Part shown: piece by piece, positions 44,460 through 54,206 of the stretch
How positions within the stretch are numbered: position 1 is the stretch's first letter
How the letters are laid out: every line of letters starts with the position of its first letter
Assembly: GCA_024280945.1 (NCBI GenBank)
Contig: JAMXLO010000002.1
Coordinates: 1 to 64,000, forward strand
Origin: Acetobacteraceae bacterium
GTDB taxonomy: Bacteria; Pseudomonadota; Alphaproteobacteria; Acetobacterales; Acetobacteraceae
Length of the DNA: 64,000 nucleotides
Direction: 5' to 3'
Made by a program: the position numbers and the translations under genes
The notes under the pieces: generated by a model
The model's database searches: none
What the model saw: only the letters and a program-made list of their open reading frames with translations
Told to the model about the DNA's origin: nothing

Positions 44460-46400
44460 AGTCCGGCAGCGCTGGATCTCGCTGCTCAATTCACGCCGGC
44501 AGACCTCGACGTCATTGTCGTACGCCTGCAGGGACGCGTGCAGCAGGAACGCATCGTGCGTGCACGACATTCGCATCTGCGTGTCGATGCGGACCCGCCA
44601 GATTCCGCGCGATACCGTCTGCGACTGACGCACTGTCACTACCGCACTCAACGGATCGTCTTCGTCGAGATGCGTTTCGAAGCTGTCTTCGGTTCCCAGT
44701 TCCAGCCCAAGCCTCTCGAGGCGTATGACACCCGGCCTTATCTCGGTCGAACACTCCGGCGCGGCCGTCTCCGGTGGCAAGAAGGGTGCAGGCTTTGGGT
44801 CGGCGGCGAGCGTGGTACGCACCGGAAGCTCAATCGCGCCGTCGATAATGGTCACAGTGGCTTTTTCGGGCGCTGGCCAAACCATGGGCCAATAGGCGGT
44901 AGAGATTGCCACTCGGATTCTATGGTCTGCCGGAACGGCGCTGCCGGCATCGTTGAGCTGAATGCGGATCCGGTAACGGCGACCAGGCTGCAATGGTGTG
45001 GCGTTTTCGTATCCATCGCGATGGGCAAGGTTCAGCACGCCATAGCTGATCCGCAGCGATCCGCCGTCGGGACGCACGTCGCACAGGCGCACGATCAGGT
45101 TGGCCTGCGTCCGATCGACAGAAAGATCGAGCGTGATGATCGGCGCGCCGAGTATCTCGACCGTTGTGTCGAGCGGTGCCGTGTCGAATACGAGCGAACG
45201 GGCATCATCGTCCTGCTGATCACCCGCCTGATCATCACTGCGGCCAAACGGACACCACGCGCCGCCTTGTTTACCAACGGTGAGCGGCGAGCAGACGTCA
45301 CGCGCCGTCAGTGACGCCGGTGTCGGTTGCAATCCCTCATCCGTGAGATGCAGGCGATGGACTGCGACATTCGGTGTCGGCCAAGATGGTTCTGTGATCC
45401 ATCGCCCGGGCAACTCCTGGTGAAACGGTGCTGGGCTGACGCTGTCCGTCATCCACGCATGCAGCATCGGTTCATGCATCACGCCAGTATCGATGTCCTT
45501 CAGCCAATGGTCCCACCACCGCAGCGCCTCCTGCAGGAAACCAATCTGCGGGCCTGGCAGCGCAACATGCGGATAGGCATGCGCCCAGGGGCCGATCAGG
45601 CCCTTGCGCGGCACTGTCAGATGTGACAGCAGGCGCGGGATCGTATTTGTATAGCCGTCGGTCCAGCCGCCGACTGCATAAACTGGGCAGGTGATCGCAC
45701 TGTAATCCTCGCACACTGATCCGTGCTTCCAGTAGTCGTCCCGCCATTGGTGGCGCAGCCAGCGCTTCTGGAACAACGGCAGCCGGTTCAGCCGCTCCAG
45801 CCACATGGCGCGCCAGCGCTCACCGACCAGCGCGGGATCGGGCGGAAAACACATAGATGCAAACAGAAAGCCGGCCCACCCCATTCCAGCACGCAGTGGC
45901 ACACCACCCATGTAGTGCACATCGTCGCGATAACGGTCGTCTGTCGAGCAGACCGTGATGATGGCCTGCAACGCTGGAGGACGACGTGCAGCGACCTGCA
46001 ATGCGTTGAAGCCTCCCCAGGAGATGCCCATCATGCCAACGCGACCATTGCTCCACGGCTGCGCCGCCAGCCACGCGATGACGTCTACCGCATCATCCTG
46101 CTCCTGCCGCGTGTATTCATCGGTCAGCAGGCCATCAGATTCGCCGCTGCCGCGAATATCGACACGAACGGCGGCATAGCCATGACCGGCAAAATAGGGG
46201 TGCATGAGCGCATCGCGCTCAAATGTTCCGGTTTGTTTGCGATAGGGCAGGTATTCAAGGATGGCCGGAACCGGATGCTGGCCGGCATCCTGCGGCAGCC
46301 AGATGCGTGCGGCGACCTTCGTGCCGTCGCGCAACGGGATCAGGGTATGCTCGATTTCGCGTATCTCGCGCGGAAATGTTGTGACGATCCGGCTGTTCAT
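44457..46400 (-). CDS. CocE/NonD-family hydrolase (X-prolyl dipeptidyl aminopeptidase-like)
   Basis: A 647-residue alpha/beta hydrolase of the CocE type. N-terminal catalytic domain with Ser in MGISWGGFNAL, Asp in VGGWTDGYTN and His in GPWAHAYPHVAL; a helical cap between; and the C-terminal jelly-roll (ATPLQPGRRYRIRIQLND, RIRVAISTAYWPMVWPAPE) typical of cocaine esterase and X-Pro peptidases. ATG 46400 (MNSRIVTTFPREI) was chosen over a long upstream in-frame extension. It is divergent from the dienelactone hydrolase gene, 85 bases away. Confidence 0.9.
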   Translation of the reverse strand: MNSRIVTTFPREIREIEHTLIPLRDGTKVAARIWLPQDAGQHPVPAILEYLPYRKQTGTFERDALMHPYFAGHGYAAVRVDIRGSGESDGLLTDEYTRQEQDDAVDVIAWLAAQPWSNGRVGMMGISWGGFNALQVAARRPPALQAIITVCSTDDRYRDDVHYMGGVPLRAGMGWAGFLFASMCFPPDPALVGERWRAMWLERLNRLPLFQKRWLRHQWRDDYWKHGSVCEDYSAITCPVYAVGGWTDGYTNTIPRLLSHLTVPRKGLIGPWAHAYPHVALPGPQIGFLQEALRWWDHWLKDIDTGVMHEPMLHAWMTDSVSPAPFHQELPGRWITEPSWPTPNVAVHRLHLTDEGLQPTPASLTARDVCSPLTVGKQGGAWCPFGRSDDQAGDQQDDDARSLVFDTAPLDTTVEILGAPIITLDLSVDRTQANLIVRLCDVRPDGGSLRISYGVLNLAHRDGYENATPLQPGRRYRIRIQLNDAGSAVPADHRIRVAISTAYWPMVWPAPEKATVTIIDGAIELPVRTTLAADPKPAPFLPPETAAPECSTEIRPGVIRLERLGLELGTEDSFETHLDEDDPLSAVVTVRQSQTVSRGIWRVRIDTQMRMSCTHDAFLLHASLQAYDNDVEVCRRELSSEIQRCRT

Positions 46401-46485
46401 CCGCTTCGTGTGGACCCTGGCAGGCTGATGTTGGGCAAGGCAAGATCGTGGCGGCTCGATACGGGCCCGATCAAGGAGGGAGATG

Positions 46486-47259
46486 ATGGCGAACATACCA
46501 GGTGCAGTCACCGACCCCAGCCGCATCAAGGGCGCAGAGATTCATTTCAAGAGCGGCACCGACAGCATACCCGGCTACCTCGCGCAACCCGCTCAGCCAG
46601 GCAACTATCCCGGTATCGTCGTCATCCATGAGGCGTTCGGCCTGGTCGACCATATCCGCGACATCGCTCGTCGCTTCGCCAATATTGGCTACAACGCCTT
46701 GGCGCCTGACCTGTACGCCCGCGCAGGCGGCCCAACGGATCCGAACGACATCAACACGGTGATGCCGGTCATGTTCGCTCTGCCGGATGCGCAGGCGGTG
46801 CGCGATCTCGAAGCCGCTGCAACTCATCTGCGCGGATTGCCGGGGGCAACGCCAAAGGTCGGGGCCATTGGCTTCTGCTCAGGCGGACGCCACACACTGC
46901 TGTTCGCGTGCAGCAGCAGCATGGTCAATGCTGCGATCGATTGCTGGGGCGGCTTCATTCATCGGGCCACACCCGACGCAGAGACCACGGCTTCACGACC
47001 GACGCCGGTGCTCGACCTGGCCAAGAACCTGCACTGTCCGCTGTTCGGGGTGTTCGGCGAGGAAGACCAGAACCCGAGCGTCACCTTGGAGCCGGAACTG
47101 AAGCAGCGTGCTGCGGCCTCAGGTCAACCGGTCACGACCAAGATATACAAGGACGCAGGGCACGCATTCCTGGCTGATTACCGGCCCAGCTATCGCGAGA
47201 CGCCGGCGTTCGAACTGTGGACCGACATCACCGATTACTTCGGCAGACACCTGAAGTAG
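46486..47259 (+). CDS. Dienelactone hydrolase family protein
   Basis: A 257-residue alpha/beta hydrolase with the Cys nucleophile of this family (VGAIGFCSGGRH, Cys131), the conserved IVVIHEAFGL, the acid in GEEDQNPS and the catalytic His in DAGHAFLADYRP. Dienelactone hydrolases open lactones in chlorocatechol-type aromatic degradation, but many members act on other esters. AGGAGGG precedes ATG 46483/46486; 46486 has better spacing. Confidence 0.9.
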   Translation: MANIPGAVTDPSRIKGAEIHFKSGTDSIPGYLAQPAQPGNYPGIVVIHEAFGLVDHIRDIARRFANIGYNALAPDLYARAGGPTDPNDINTVMPVMFALPDAQAVRDLEAAATHLRGLPGATPKVGAIGFCSGGRHTLLFACSSSMVNAAIDCWGGFIHRATPDAETTASRPTPVLDLAKNLHCPLFGVFGEEDQNPSVTLEPELKQRAAASGQPVTTKIYKDAGHAFLADYRPSYRETPAFELWTDITDYFGRHLK

Positions 47260-47271
47260 CAGCAACCTCCC

Positions 47272-48216
47272 TCAGGGGCTAACGTGGCCGCGGAATTTTT
47301 CCGGCGGCCGCGTGCCCCACTGCGAGCGCAGCCCTTCCTCTGCCGGGACGAGGTTTCCGCCATTGCGCACGTTCAGCCGGTCGGTGTCGGCCCAATGCTC
47401 GTGCACGCGGCCCCAGGGATCGGCCCAATAGTCGTAGACCTGGCTGCCGAGGAGGTGACGGCCGATGCCCCACATGTGCTCGTATTTGCCGAGGCCGTTC
47501 AGGTACTCGTGGCCGATGAACACGTCATCGATGTCCTGCACCTCGAACGAGAAGTGGTTGAGGCCGGCTCGCTCGTTCCTCATGCAGAAGAACGCATGGT
47601 GGTCCACATAGTCGTCGCCGGCATCGATGCGGCTGAACTGGCCGATGATGTTGTCCTGCTCGCCGGCGTAGACGTCGTCCGAACAAATCAGACCGAGCGT
47701 TTCGCGGAACCACCGCACCGTTTCCTGGTTGCGCGGCGAGCCGAGTACGGCATGGCCAATGCGCTTAACGCTGGAGGGGCCGGAGGCAAAGCGGATCACC
47801 TCGCCCGCCCGTTTCAGCGGCTCGACACCGGAATTGATCGGCTGACGCACGACCTGGATCGGTGCCACGGCCTCGATGCCATGCACAATCTCGATCGTGT
47901 AGCCGTTCGGCTCGGTCAGGCGGACGCGCTTGCCACCGCCCGGCTCATCGAGCGTCTCGACGCCTGACGCGCCGGGCAGCTTTGCCGCCGCCTGCAGCGT
48001 GTCTTCGCTGGTGACGGACCAGGCGAATCCCAGGCACTTCGGATCGCCCTTCTCGGTGATGTGGATGTGGTGCACCGCATCGGTGCCGCGCATATACAGC
48101 GCAGTCGGCGTACGCGCTGCTCGCACCATGCCGAACGCGGTGAGGAATTCTTCTTCGGCGTCGAGGTCCGGTGACCGCAGCCGGCCATAGGCGAGGTCGC
48201 GCACCTTGAGAACCAT
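47272..48216 (-). CDS. VOC-family extradiol dioxygenase (catechol 2,3-dioxygenase-like)
   Basis: A 314-residue two-domain vicinal-oxygen-chelate protein. The second domain has the metal pattern: KRIGHAVLGSPR (His), GLNHFSFEVQDIDDVF (His) and DPWGRVHEHWADTDR (the Glu/His region); the first domain keeps AVHHIHITEKGDP and GYTIEIVHGI. It fits ring-cleaving extradiol enzymes and agrees with the dienelactone hydrolase, luciferase-like and Rieske genes nearby. ATG 48216 sits 2 bases after the nucleotidyltransferase stop, so it is translated from the ispG-side operon. Confidence 0.87.
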   Translation of the reverse strand: MVLKVRDLAYGRLRSPDLDAEEEFLTAFGMVRAARTPTALYMRGTDAVHHIHITEKGDPKCLGFAWSVTSEDTLQAAAKLPGASGVETLDEPGGGKRVRLTEPNGYTIEIVHGIEAVAPIQVVRQPINSGVEPLKRAGEVIRFASGPSSVKRIGHAVLGSPRNQETVRWFRETLGLICSDDVYAGEQDNIIGQFSRIDAGDDYVDHHAFFCMRNERAGLNHFSFEVQDIDDVFIGHEYLNGLGKYEHMWGIGRHLLGSQVYDYWADPWGRVHEHWADTDRLNVRNGGNLVPAEEGLRSQWGTRPPEKFRGHVSP

Positions 48217-48218
48217 GT

Positions 48219-48542
48219 TCACCCTCCCGCGTCTGCGGTTTCAAACGGAATGCCGTCCGCTGCGATCCGCGCCCGAAACGCCGGATCAACGGTCGCGAGA
48301 TCGACAATGTCGACCTTGTACGGAATGTCGCTTTCGGACAATGCCTCGGCGATCGCTCCGACCCGATCCAACCCGAGTGGCCCGCTCCACTCCAGCGCCA
48401 GGTCAAGGTCTGAATAGCGCCGCGCGCCACCATGGGCACGCGAACCGAAGACGTAGGCTCGCGCCTGTGGCGGCAGGTGTTTTCGCAGCACATCCCGCAA
48501 GATGCGCGCGTGCTCTTCGCGAATGGCGAGCACCGATGTCAT
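48219..48542 (-). CDS. MNT-type nucleotidyltransferase (HEPN/MNT toxin-antitoxin component)
   Basis: A 107-residue minimal nucleotidyltransferase: AYVFGSRAHGGARRYSDLDL contains the G-S-x10-D-x-D metal/nucleotide motif. Proteins of this type (MntA-like) pair with HEPN-domain proteins and can AMPylate or otherwise silence them. ATG 48542 overlaps the stop of the upstream short HEPN-like gene as ATGA, the usual coupling of this pair. The partner is shortened. Confidence 0.87.
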   Translation of the reverse strand: MTSVLAIREEHARILRDVLRKHLPPQARAYVFGSRAHGGARRYSDLDLALEWSGPLGLDRVGAIAEALSESDIPYKVDIVDLATVDPAFRARIAADGIPFETADAGG

Positions 48543-48697
48543 CGAACACGTTGCTGCAGTTGCTGGAACCGCTGGATCAAACCGTCTCGGAGCTGTTCAT
48601 CCTGCGGCACTTGCCGATGTCGCTCAAGACCCTCGCGGAGTCGCGCGACCGCATTGACCAGAGCGGTAAGGTCGAGCGACGTCGCGCCATATGTCAT
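48539..48697 (-). CDS. Truncated HEPN-type nucleotidyltransferase partner (HI0074-like)
   Basis: A 52-codon gene from ATG 48697, overlapping the ispG stop (ATGA) and ending at TGA 48539, itself overlapping the nucleotidyltransferase start. The segment [16 protein letters not shown] matches the N-terminal D[11 protein letters not shown] helix of HI0074-type HEPN proteins, which are usually around 130-145 residues. The C-terminal helices, including the R-x4-6-H catalytic motif, are missing. It is either a decayed toxin or a short partner protein; its perfect couplings argue that it is still translated. Confidence 0.65.
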   Translation of the reverse strand: MTYGATSLDLTALVNAVARLREGLERHRQVPQDEQLRDGLIQRFQQLQQRVR

Positions 48698-49818
48698 TCA
48701 GCCGCCAGCCTCTCCGCCTCCTGCGCCGCCTTAAGCTCCACTGCCTTCGCCTCCACCAACTCGACAATGTGGTCGAGCATTGCCGCACCGTCGATCGTGT
48801 GGTCCGTCTTGCCGGCGCGATACACCATGTGACGTCCGTTGCCGCCGCCGGTGAGGCCGATATCGGTCATCAGCGCCTCGCCTGGTCCGTTCACCACGCA
48901 GCCAATGATCGAGAGCGTGATCGGCGTCTCGATGTGCGCCAGGCGCTCCTCCAGCGTCTGCACCGTCTCGATCACATTGAAGCCCTGCCGCGCGCATGAT
49001 GGACAGGAGACGACTTTCACGCCGCGATGGCGGATGCCGAGTGCCTTCAGGAGATCCCAGCCGACCCGCACCTCCTCCTCGGGTTCATCGGACAAGGAGA
49101 CGCGCAGCGTATCGCCGATGCCCGCCCACAGCAGCGAACCCAGACCGACCGCGGACTTGACGGTGCCCATGCGCCGGCCGCCGGCCTCGGTGATGCCGAT
49201 ATGCAGCGGGTGGTCGCAGACTTCGGCCAGCTGCTGATACGCGGCGACCGCGAGGAATACGTCGGACGCCTTCACGCTGATCTTGAAGTCGTGGAAGTCG
49301 TGCTGCTGCAGGATGTCGGCATGATACAGTGCGCTTTCGACCAATGCTTCGGGGTTCGGTTCGCCGTATTTCTCCAGCAGGTGCTTTTCCAGCGACCCGG
49401 CATTCACGCCGATGCGCATCGAGCAGCCATGATCGCGCGCGGCCTTGATGACCTCCTTCACGCGCTCGCTGCTGCCAATATTGCCGGGATTGATACGCAG
49501 GCACGCCGCGCCGCTGTCGGCGGCCTCGATCGCGCGTTTATAGTGGAAATGAATGTCCGCCACGATCGGCACATTGACCTCGTGGACGATTTCCTTGAGT
49601 GCCAGGGCGCTCTCCTGATCGGGGCAGGACACGCGGACGATATCGACACCGGCCAGTTCGGCTCGCCTGATCTGCGCCACCGTGCCAGTCACGTCCGTGG
49701 TGAGCGTGTTGGTCATCGTCTGCACGCTTATCGGTGCCCCGTCGCCCACCGGCACCCGGCCGACATAGACGCGGCGGGACTTCCGCCGGATGATCTCCTG
49801 GTACGGCCGGTAGCTCAT
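48694..49818 (-). CDS. ispG: 4-hydroxy-3-methylbut-2-enyl diphosphate synthase IspG
   Basis: MEP-pathway iron-sulfur enzyme reducing methylerythritol cyclodiphosphate to HMBPP. The 374-residue protein has the N-terminal TIM barrel ([46 protein letters not shown]) and the 4Fe-4S cluster segment [11 protein letters not shown] with the third Cys in [15 protein letters not shown] 49818 (MSYRPYQEI) was chosen over an upstream in-frame start. The stop overlaps the HEPN-like gene. Confidence 0.97.
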   Translation of the reverse strand: MSYRPYQEIIRRKSRRVYVGRVPVGDGAPISVQTMTNTLTTDVTGTVAQIRRAELAGVDIVRVSCPDQESALALKEIVHEVNVPIVADIHFHYKRAIEAADSGAACLRINPGNIGSSERVKEVIKAARDHGCSMRIGVNAGSLEKHLLEKYGEPNPEALVESALYHADILQQHDFHDFKISVKASDVFLAVAAYQQLAEVCDHPLHIGITEAGGRRMGTVKSAVGLGSLLWAGIGDTLRVSLSDEPEEEVRVGWDLLKALGIRHRGVKVVSCPSCARQGFNVIETVQTLEERLAHIETPITLSIIGCVVNGPGEALMTDIGLTGGGNGRHMVYRAGKTDHTIDGAAMLDHIVELVEAKAVELKAAQEAERLAAE

Positions 49819-49875
49819 GCCATGGCTCTCCGTTTGCGGTGGCACCCTTACAATGGGGCCTTCGCTGTCGATGCG

Positions 49876-50781
49876 CTACTGGGGACTAGGGCGTAGGCTG
49901 GTCGCCAACAGCTTTCCGTCCTTGATCTGGTCAGGCTCGAGCGGCAGATCGCGCCGCACTGCGCCGTTGCCACCTAGCGGGCCCGTGGTGACCCCGTCCA
50001 CCAGCAGATCGGTGCCCCCGGCGTTGCCTGTGGTGAGCAGCAGATTGGGTCTGGGCGGCACATCCCAGGTCTCGCCAGCGTGCAGGGTCCGGCTCAGCAG
50101 CACCTGGCCTGATCTGTCGCGGACCTGCAACCAGGCGTCGGCACTGGCTCTCAGCACGATGCGCGGCTGATCCGGCGGCGCGGGCGGAACCGCAGCTGCC
50201 GCCGAGCCGGGCGAGATCAAGGGCGCCGGCGGTGCCTCGGCCTCCTGTACCGGCGGCGCGGCGGGCGCGGGAGCCGCGGCGGGCGTTGGTGCCGTTATGG
50301 TGGTCCGGGGCGCCTGTTCCACCAGCGATGCCAGGCGTGTCGGCACCTGGACGTTGGCCTCCGCCGGAAGCTGCCCCTCGCCTGACAGACGGTACCATCC
50401 CGCATACGCACCAACCGCCAGTGCGACACCCAGCAGCACGACCGCGCCGGCCGGCACAGCCCGCTCGGGGACCGGGACCGGAAAGACCAAGTCGGTCCTG
50501 GCATTCACCTGCGCCGCCTCGGCCTTGAAGCGCCGAACGACGTCGTTCGGGTCCAAGCCCAAGATGGTCGCATAGCTGCGCAGAAACGCGAGGGCATACG
50601 CGTTGCCGGGCAACTCATTGATCCTGCCTGCCTCAAGCGCCTCAAGATATGACGGCCGGATATGCAATGAGTGCGCGAGGTCGTCCAGGCCCCAGCCCAC
50701 TCGCTCGCGCGCAGCGCGAAGATCGCCGCCAGTCCGCGGGGCGATGGGTGCCACCTCTTTTGGTTGCACTGCTGGCGACAT
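49876..50781 (-). CDS. RodZ-like protein: N-terminal HTH, single TM, C-terminal DUF4115
   Basis: A 301-residue cell-shape protein. N-terminal helix-turn-helix (LRAARERVGWGLDDLAHSLH, IRPSYLEALEAGRINELPG), then a membrane helix (AGAVVLLGVALAVGAYAGW), a Pro/Ala-rich periplasmic linker (TAPTPAAAPAPAAPP) and the beta-rich RodZ C-terminal domain (ADAWLQVRDRSGQVLLSRTL). RodZ links MreB to the elongasome; it often sits beside ispG, as here. ATG 50781 was chosen at MSPAVQPKE. Confidence 0.87.
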   Translation of the reverse strand: MSPAVQPKEVAPIAPRTGGDLRAARERVGWGLDDLAHSLHIRPSYLEALEAGRINELPGNAYALAFLRSYATILGLDPNDVVRRFKAEAAQVNARTDLVFPVPVPERAVPAGAVVLLGVALAVGAYAGWYRLSGEGQLPAEANVQVPTRLASLVEQAPRTTITAPTPAAAPAPAAPPVQEAEAPPAPLISPGSAAAAVPPAPPDQPRIVLRASADAWLQVRDRSGQVLLSRTLHAGETWDVPPRPNLLLTTGNAGGTDLLVDGVTTGPLGGNGAVRRDLPLEPDQIKDGKLLATSLRPSPQ

Positions 50782-50936
50782 GTTGCTGCAGCTATCTGCT
50801 ATCCATGGTTGTATTCCTGCAGCGCGCCCTATCCCGTTACCACGGATAGGTTGCAATCCCAACGTGTTTACACTGCTACTCTTTTCCTTCGCAGTCCAAT
50901 CGTCATTTCAATCTCGGCAAAAACGTAACCTCTCTG

Positions 50937-53168
50937 TCAGACGGCAAGCCCGTGCTCGCGCGCCCAGACAGAGATCGGCTCCCGCAGGCTGGCAGCACCC
51001 GAGGCATTGCGACGGATCGACGCCAGCACCGGCCGGAAGGCCGCCAGGTCGAGGTCGGCCAGCGACGCTTTGACCGGCAGGATGCCTGACGCCGACATCG
51101 ACAGGCTGGTGAAGCCAAGCCCAACCAGGGTCAGCGCCTCCAGCGGGCGGGACGCCGCCTCGCCGCAGAGCGAGATGGGCACGCCCGCACCACCCTTGGC
51201 CTCCTTCGCCGCGACCAGAAGCTGCTCCAACAGACCCAGAACCGGCTGAGACAGCAAGTCGTACCGGTTGAACAGTGCAGGAGCACTGCGGTCGGCGGCG
51301 AACAGGAACTGCAGCAGGTCGTTGGACCCGACCGAGACAAAGTCCACTTCGCGCAGCAACTCGTTCAGCTGCCACATGAGCGCCGGCACCTCCAGCATGG
51401 TGCCGATCTCCAGCTGCTCCGGCGCCGGCCGCACCCGTCGGGCCTCTGCCAGCAGCAGCGACTTCGCGGCGCGGAATTCCGCCACCGTTGCGACCATAGG
51501 AAACATCACCGAAAGCCTGCGGCCGCCCGCCGCCAGCAGCAACGCACGCATCTGTCGCCGCAGCAGCGCCGGCCGGTCCAGGCCGATGCGCAGCGACCGC
51601 CAGCCCATCGCCGGGTTTTCCTCCTCCGGCGCATCGCCTGGCAGAAGCTTGTCGGCCCCAAGGTCCAGCGTGCGGAACAACACTGGACGCCCGGCGGCGG
51701 CATCCAGAACCCGCGAATAGGTCGCCGCCTGCTCGGCCACGTCGGCGATCTCGCCACGCGCCAGCATGCCGATCTCGGTGCGATACAACCCGATACCCTC
51801 CGCCCCGGTGGTATCGAGTTGTGCCAGCTCCATGGTTAGCCCAACGTTAAGCATCAGACTGACGTGCACGCCGTCGCAGGTCATTGCCGGACGGCCACGG
51901 AGCGGGGCCCAGCCTGCGGCAAGCGCCCGCCTCGCCTCCATTTCTCGGAGGTAGGCGCTCCGCACTTCGGCCTCGGGCCGGAGCACGAGCTGGCCGTCGT
52001 CGGCGTCGACGACAGCCTCATCCCCCGGCTCGGCGGAGTCCAGCATGCCCCTGGTGCCACCGACGGACGGCAGGCCCAGCGCACGGGCCAGAATGGCGGC
52101 GTGGCCGCCGGCGCTTGCCTCCTCGACCGCCACACCGGCGATACCGGCGGCGTGCCAATCCAACAGCTCGGCAGGCCCCAACCGACGAGCCAGCAAGATG
52201 GCGCCGGGCGGCACGGGCGGCCGCGGGACGTTGCCCGCCAGGGCGGCCAACAGACGACCGGCCAGATCTTCCAGGTCCGCGAGACGTTCGCGCAGATACG
52301 GATCACTGATCCGGCGCATGCGATCACGCAGTTCGCCGGCAACGCGCTGCACGGCCGCTTCGGCAGAGAGGCCACCCCGGATGACCTCGGAAACCCGCTG
52401 TAGCCAGCCGGCGTCGGCGGCGATCAGGCGATAGGCCTCCAGAACCTCGCGAGAGGCGGTCCCGTCCGCACCTTCCGGCACGCCGGAGAACAGCTCGTCC
52501 AGCCCCTGCTGCATGCGACGCGAAGCATCCTGCAATCGCGCCAACTCGGCGTCCGGGTCGTCTGCCAGAAGCCGCGCAGGCCGGCTAAGCGCACCATGCA
52601 GCACGACAGGTCCGATCGCGATGCCGGGAACCAGCGAAGAACCGGAAAAGACCCGTGGCACAGTGGCGGCCACACCCTCCTCGGCACCGTCCGCCGCGCC
52701 GACTGAAGCCAGCACCTCCGCCAGCAACATGGCCACAGTTTCCAGTTCGTCGACTTCCTCGGCCGAGTAGCCGCGCGGATTGCGGTTCTGCACCGCGACA
52801 ACACCGAGTGTATGACCACCGCGGCGCACCGGTACGGCAAGCATGGAGGCAAACGGCTCTTCGCCGGTCTCTGGGCGGTAGGCAAAGGCCGGGTGATTCT
52901 GCGCATCCGGCAGGTTCATCACCTTGCCTGTGGCCGCGCAGAGGCCGACGATACCTTCGCCCACACGAAGCCTGGTGCGGCCGATAGCGCCTTGGTTGAG
53001 GCCCTGTGTGGCAACAAGCTCCAGGATTTCCCCCGGCCGGCCGGCGTAGATCGAGCAGACTTCGCTGACCAGCTCCGCCGCGACGAGCTCTGCGAGCTCG
53101 TGCAATGGCGCAGCGTCGTGCGCCATCGTCTCGCGCAACCGGGCCAGCAACCTGCGGGGAGTCGCCAT
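50937..53168 (-). CDS. ptsP: Phosphoenolpyruvate-protein phosphotransferase PtsP (nitrogen PTS enzyme I)
   Basis: GAF-linked enzyme I of the nitrogen PTS. 743 residues: GAF domain (about 1-150; ICSIYAGRPGEILELVA), PEP-utiliser N-terminal domain, phospho-His in ASAGGHAAILARALGLPSVG, and the TIM-barrel PEP-binding domain with SLCGEAASRP holding the catalytic Cys. The usual residue before the His (Ser/Thr) is Gly. It phosphorylates NPr and links nitrogen/carbon status to regulation; NPr is not in the window. Gene order lysC-ptsP is typical for alphaproteobacteria, here with a nitronate monooxygenase gene between. Confidence 0.94.
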   Translation of the reverse strand: MATPRRLLARLRETMAHDAAPLHELAELVAAELVSEVCSIYAGRPGEILELVATQGLNQGAIGRTRLRVGEGIVGLCAATGKVMNLPDAQNHPAFAYRPETGEEPFASMLAVPVRRGGHTLGVVAVQNRNPRGYSAEEVDELETVAMLLAEVLASVGAADGAEEGVAATVPRVFSGSSLVPGIAIGPVVLHGALSRPARLLADDPDAELARLQDASRRMQQGLDELFSGVPEGADGTASREVLEAYRLIAADAGWLQRVSEVIRGGLSAEAAVQRVAGELRDRMRRISDPYLRERLADLEDLAGRLLAALAGNVPRPPVPPGAILLARRLGPAELLDWHAAGIAGVAVEEASAGGHAAILARALGLPSVGGTRGMLDSAEPGDEAVVDADDGQLVLRPEAEVRSAYLREMEARRALAAGWAPLRGRPAMTCDGVHVSLMLNVGLTMELAQLDTTGAEGIGLYRTEIGMLARGEIADVAEQAATYSRVLDAAAGRPVLFRTLDLGADKLLPGDAPEEENPAMGWRSLRIGLDRPALLRRQMRALLLAAGGRRLSVMFPMVATVAEFRAAKSLLLAEARRVRPAPEQLEIGTMLEVPALMWQLNELLREVDFVSVGSNDLLQFLFAADRSAPALFNRYDLLSQPVLGLLEQLLVAAKEAKGGAGVPISLCGEAASRPLEALTLVGLGFTSLSMSASGILPVKASLADLDLAAFRPVLASIRRNASGAASLREPISVWAREHGLAV

Positions 53169-53174
53169 AGCGGC

Positions 53175-54206
53175 CTAGGCGAACACGCGATTTCGCGCGG
53201 CCAAGGCGGCGACGGCCTGTCCGACCAGCTCCCGGATGATCTCGGCCGTCGGCTGTTCGGCGGTCACCATGCCGACCGATTGCCCGGCCATCACCGAGCC
53301 GTTCTCGACATCGCCCTCGATGACGGCGCGCCGCAACGCGCCGGCCCAGAAGTGCTCGATCGCGAGCTGGGCCGCTTCCTTGGTCAGCTCGCCACTCTCG
53401 AACCGATCGCGGGTCTCAGCCTGAAAGCGCAGAAAGCGCCTGACACCCTCATTGACCAGTCCACGAACCGGGATCACCGGGAACCGCTCGTCCAACTGCA
53501 CGGAAGGAACGGCATCGCGTGCCGCCGCACGGATGAAGGCGCGCTTGAAGTTGGGATGCGCGATCGACTCGGTCGCGGCGGCGAACCGGGTCCCCAGCTG
53601 CGCGCCGGACGCGCCCATTTCCAGCAGCGCCAGGATCGCCTCGCCGTGGCCCAGGCCGCCGGCAACGAATACCGGCACCTCGGTGACAAGCGGCAGAATC
53701 TCCTGAGCAAGGACCATCAAAGACACCGGTCCGATATGGCCGCCCGCCTCGGATCCCTCGATGACCAATGCATCAGCGCCCGAGCGGACCAGCCGCTTCG
53801 CCAGCACCAGCGCAGGCGTGAAGGCGACCAGCCTCGCGCCACCGTCCTTGACCGCACGGACCGCACCGCCCGGCGGGATACCGCCGGCCAGGACGATGTG
53901 GCCGACCCCCGCCTCCAGACACACCCGGATCAGGTCGTCGAGCCGCGGATGCATGGTGATCAGATTCACGCCGAAAGGCCGATCGGTCAGCGCCTGTGTG
54001 CCGGCGATCTCGTCCGCCAGCATGGCGGGTTCCATCGAGCCGCATGCGATCACGCCGAAGCCACCGGCATTGGAGATCGCCGCCACCAGATGGCGCTCGC
54101 TGACCCAGCTCATCGCCCCGCCCATGATGGCGTAGCGACAACCTAGGAAGGCGGTGCCGCGCGCCCAAAGCCGGTCCAGGTAAGCTTCAGGCGCCATCGA
54201 GCCCAT
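53175..54206 (-). CDS. Nitronate monooxygenase (NPD/FabK-like FMN enzyme)
   Basis: A 343-residue FMN TIM-barrel enzyme with YAIMGGAMSWVSERHLVAAI, ISNAGGFGVIACGSM, FGVNLITMHP, EGSEAGGHIGP (the conserved GGH), PVFVAGGLGHGEAILALL and GAQLGTRFAAATES. It oxidises nitronates or related substrates; FabK-like enoyl reductase activity is less likely given the motif order. Its start (54206 or ATG 54197) overlaps the end of lysC. Confidence 0.87.
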   Translation of the reverse strand: MGSMAPEAYLDRLWARGTAFLGCRYAIMGGAMSWVSERHLVAAISNAGGFGVIACGSMEPAMLADEIAGTQALTDRPFGVNLITMHPRLDDLIRVCLEAGVGHIVLAGGIPPGGAVRAVKDGGARLVAFTPALVLAKRLVRSGADALVIEGSEAGGHIGPVSLMVLAQEILPLVTEVPVFVAGGLGHGEAILALLEMGASGAQLGTRFAAATESIAHPNFKRAFIRAAARDAVPSVQLDERFPVIPVRGLVNEGVRRFLRFQAETRDRFESGELTKEAAQLAIEHFWAGALRRAVIEGDVENGSVMAGQSVGMVTAEQPTAEIIRELVGQAVAALAARNRVFA

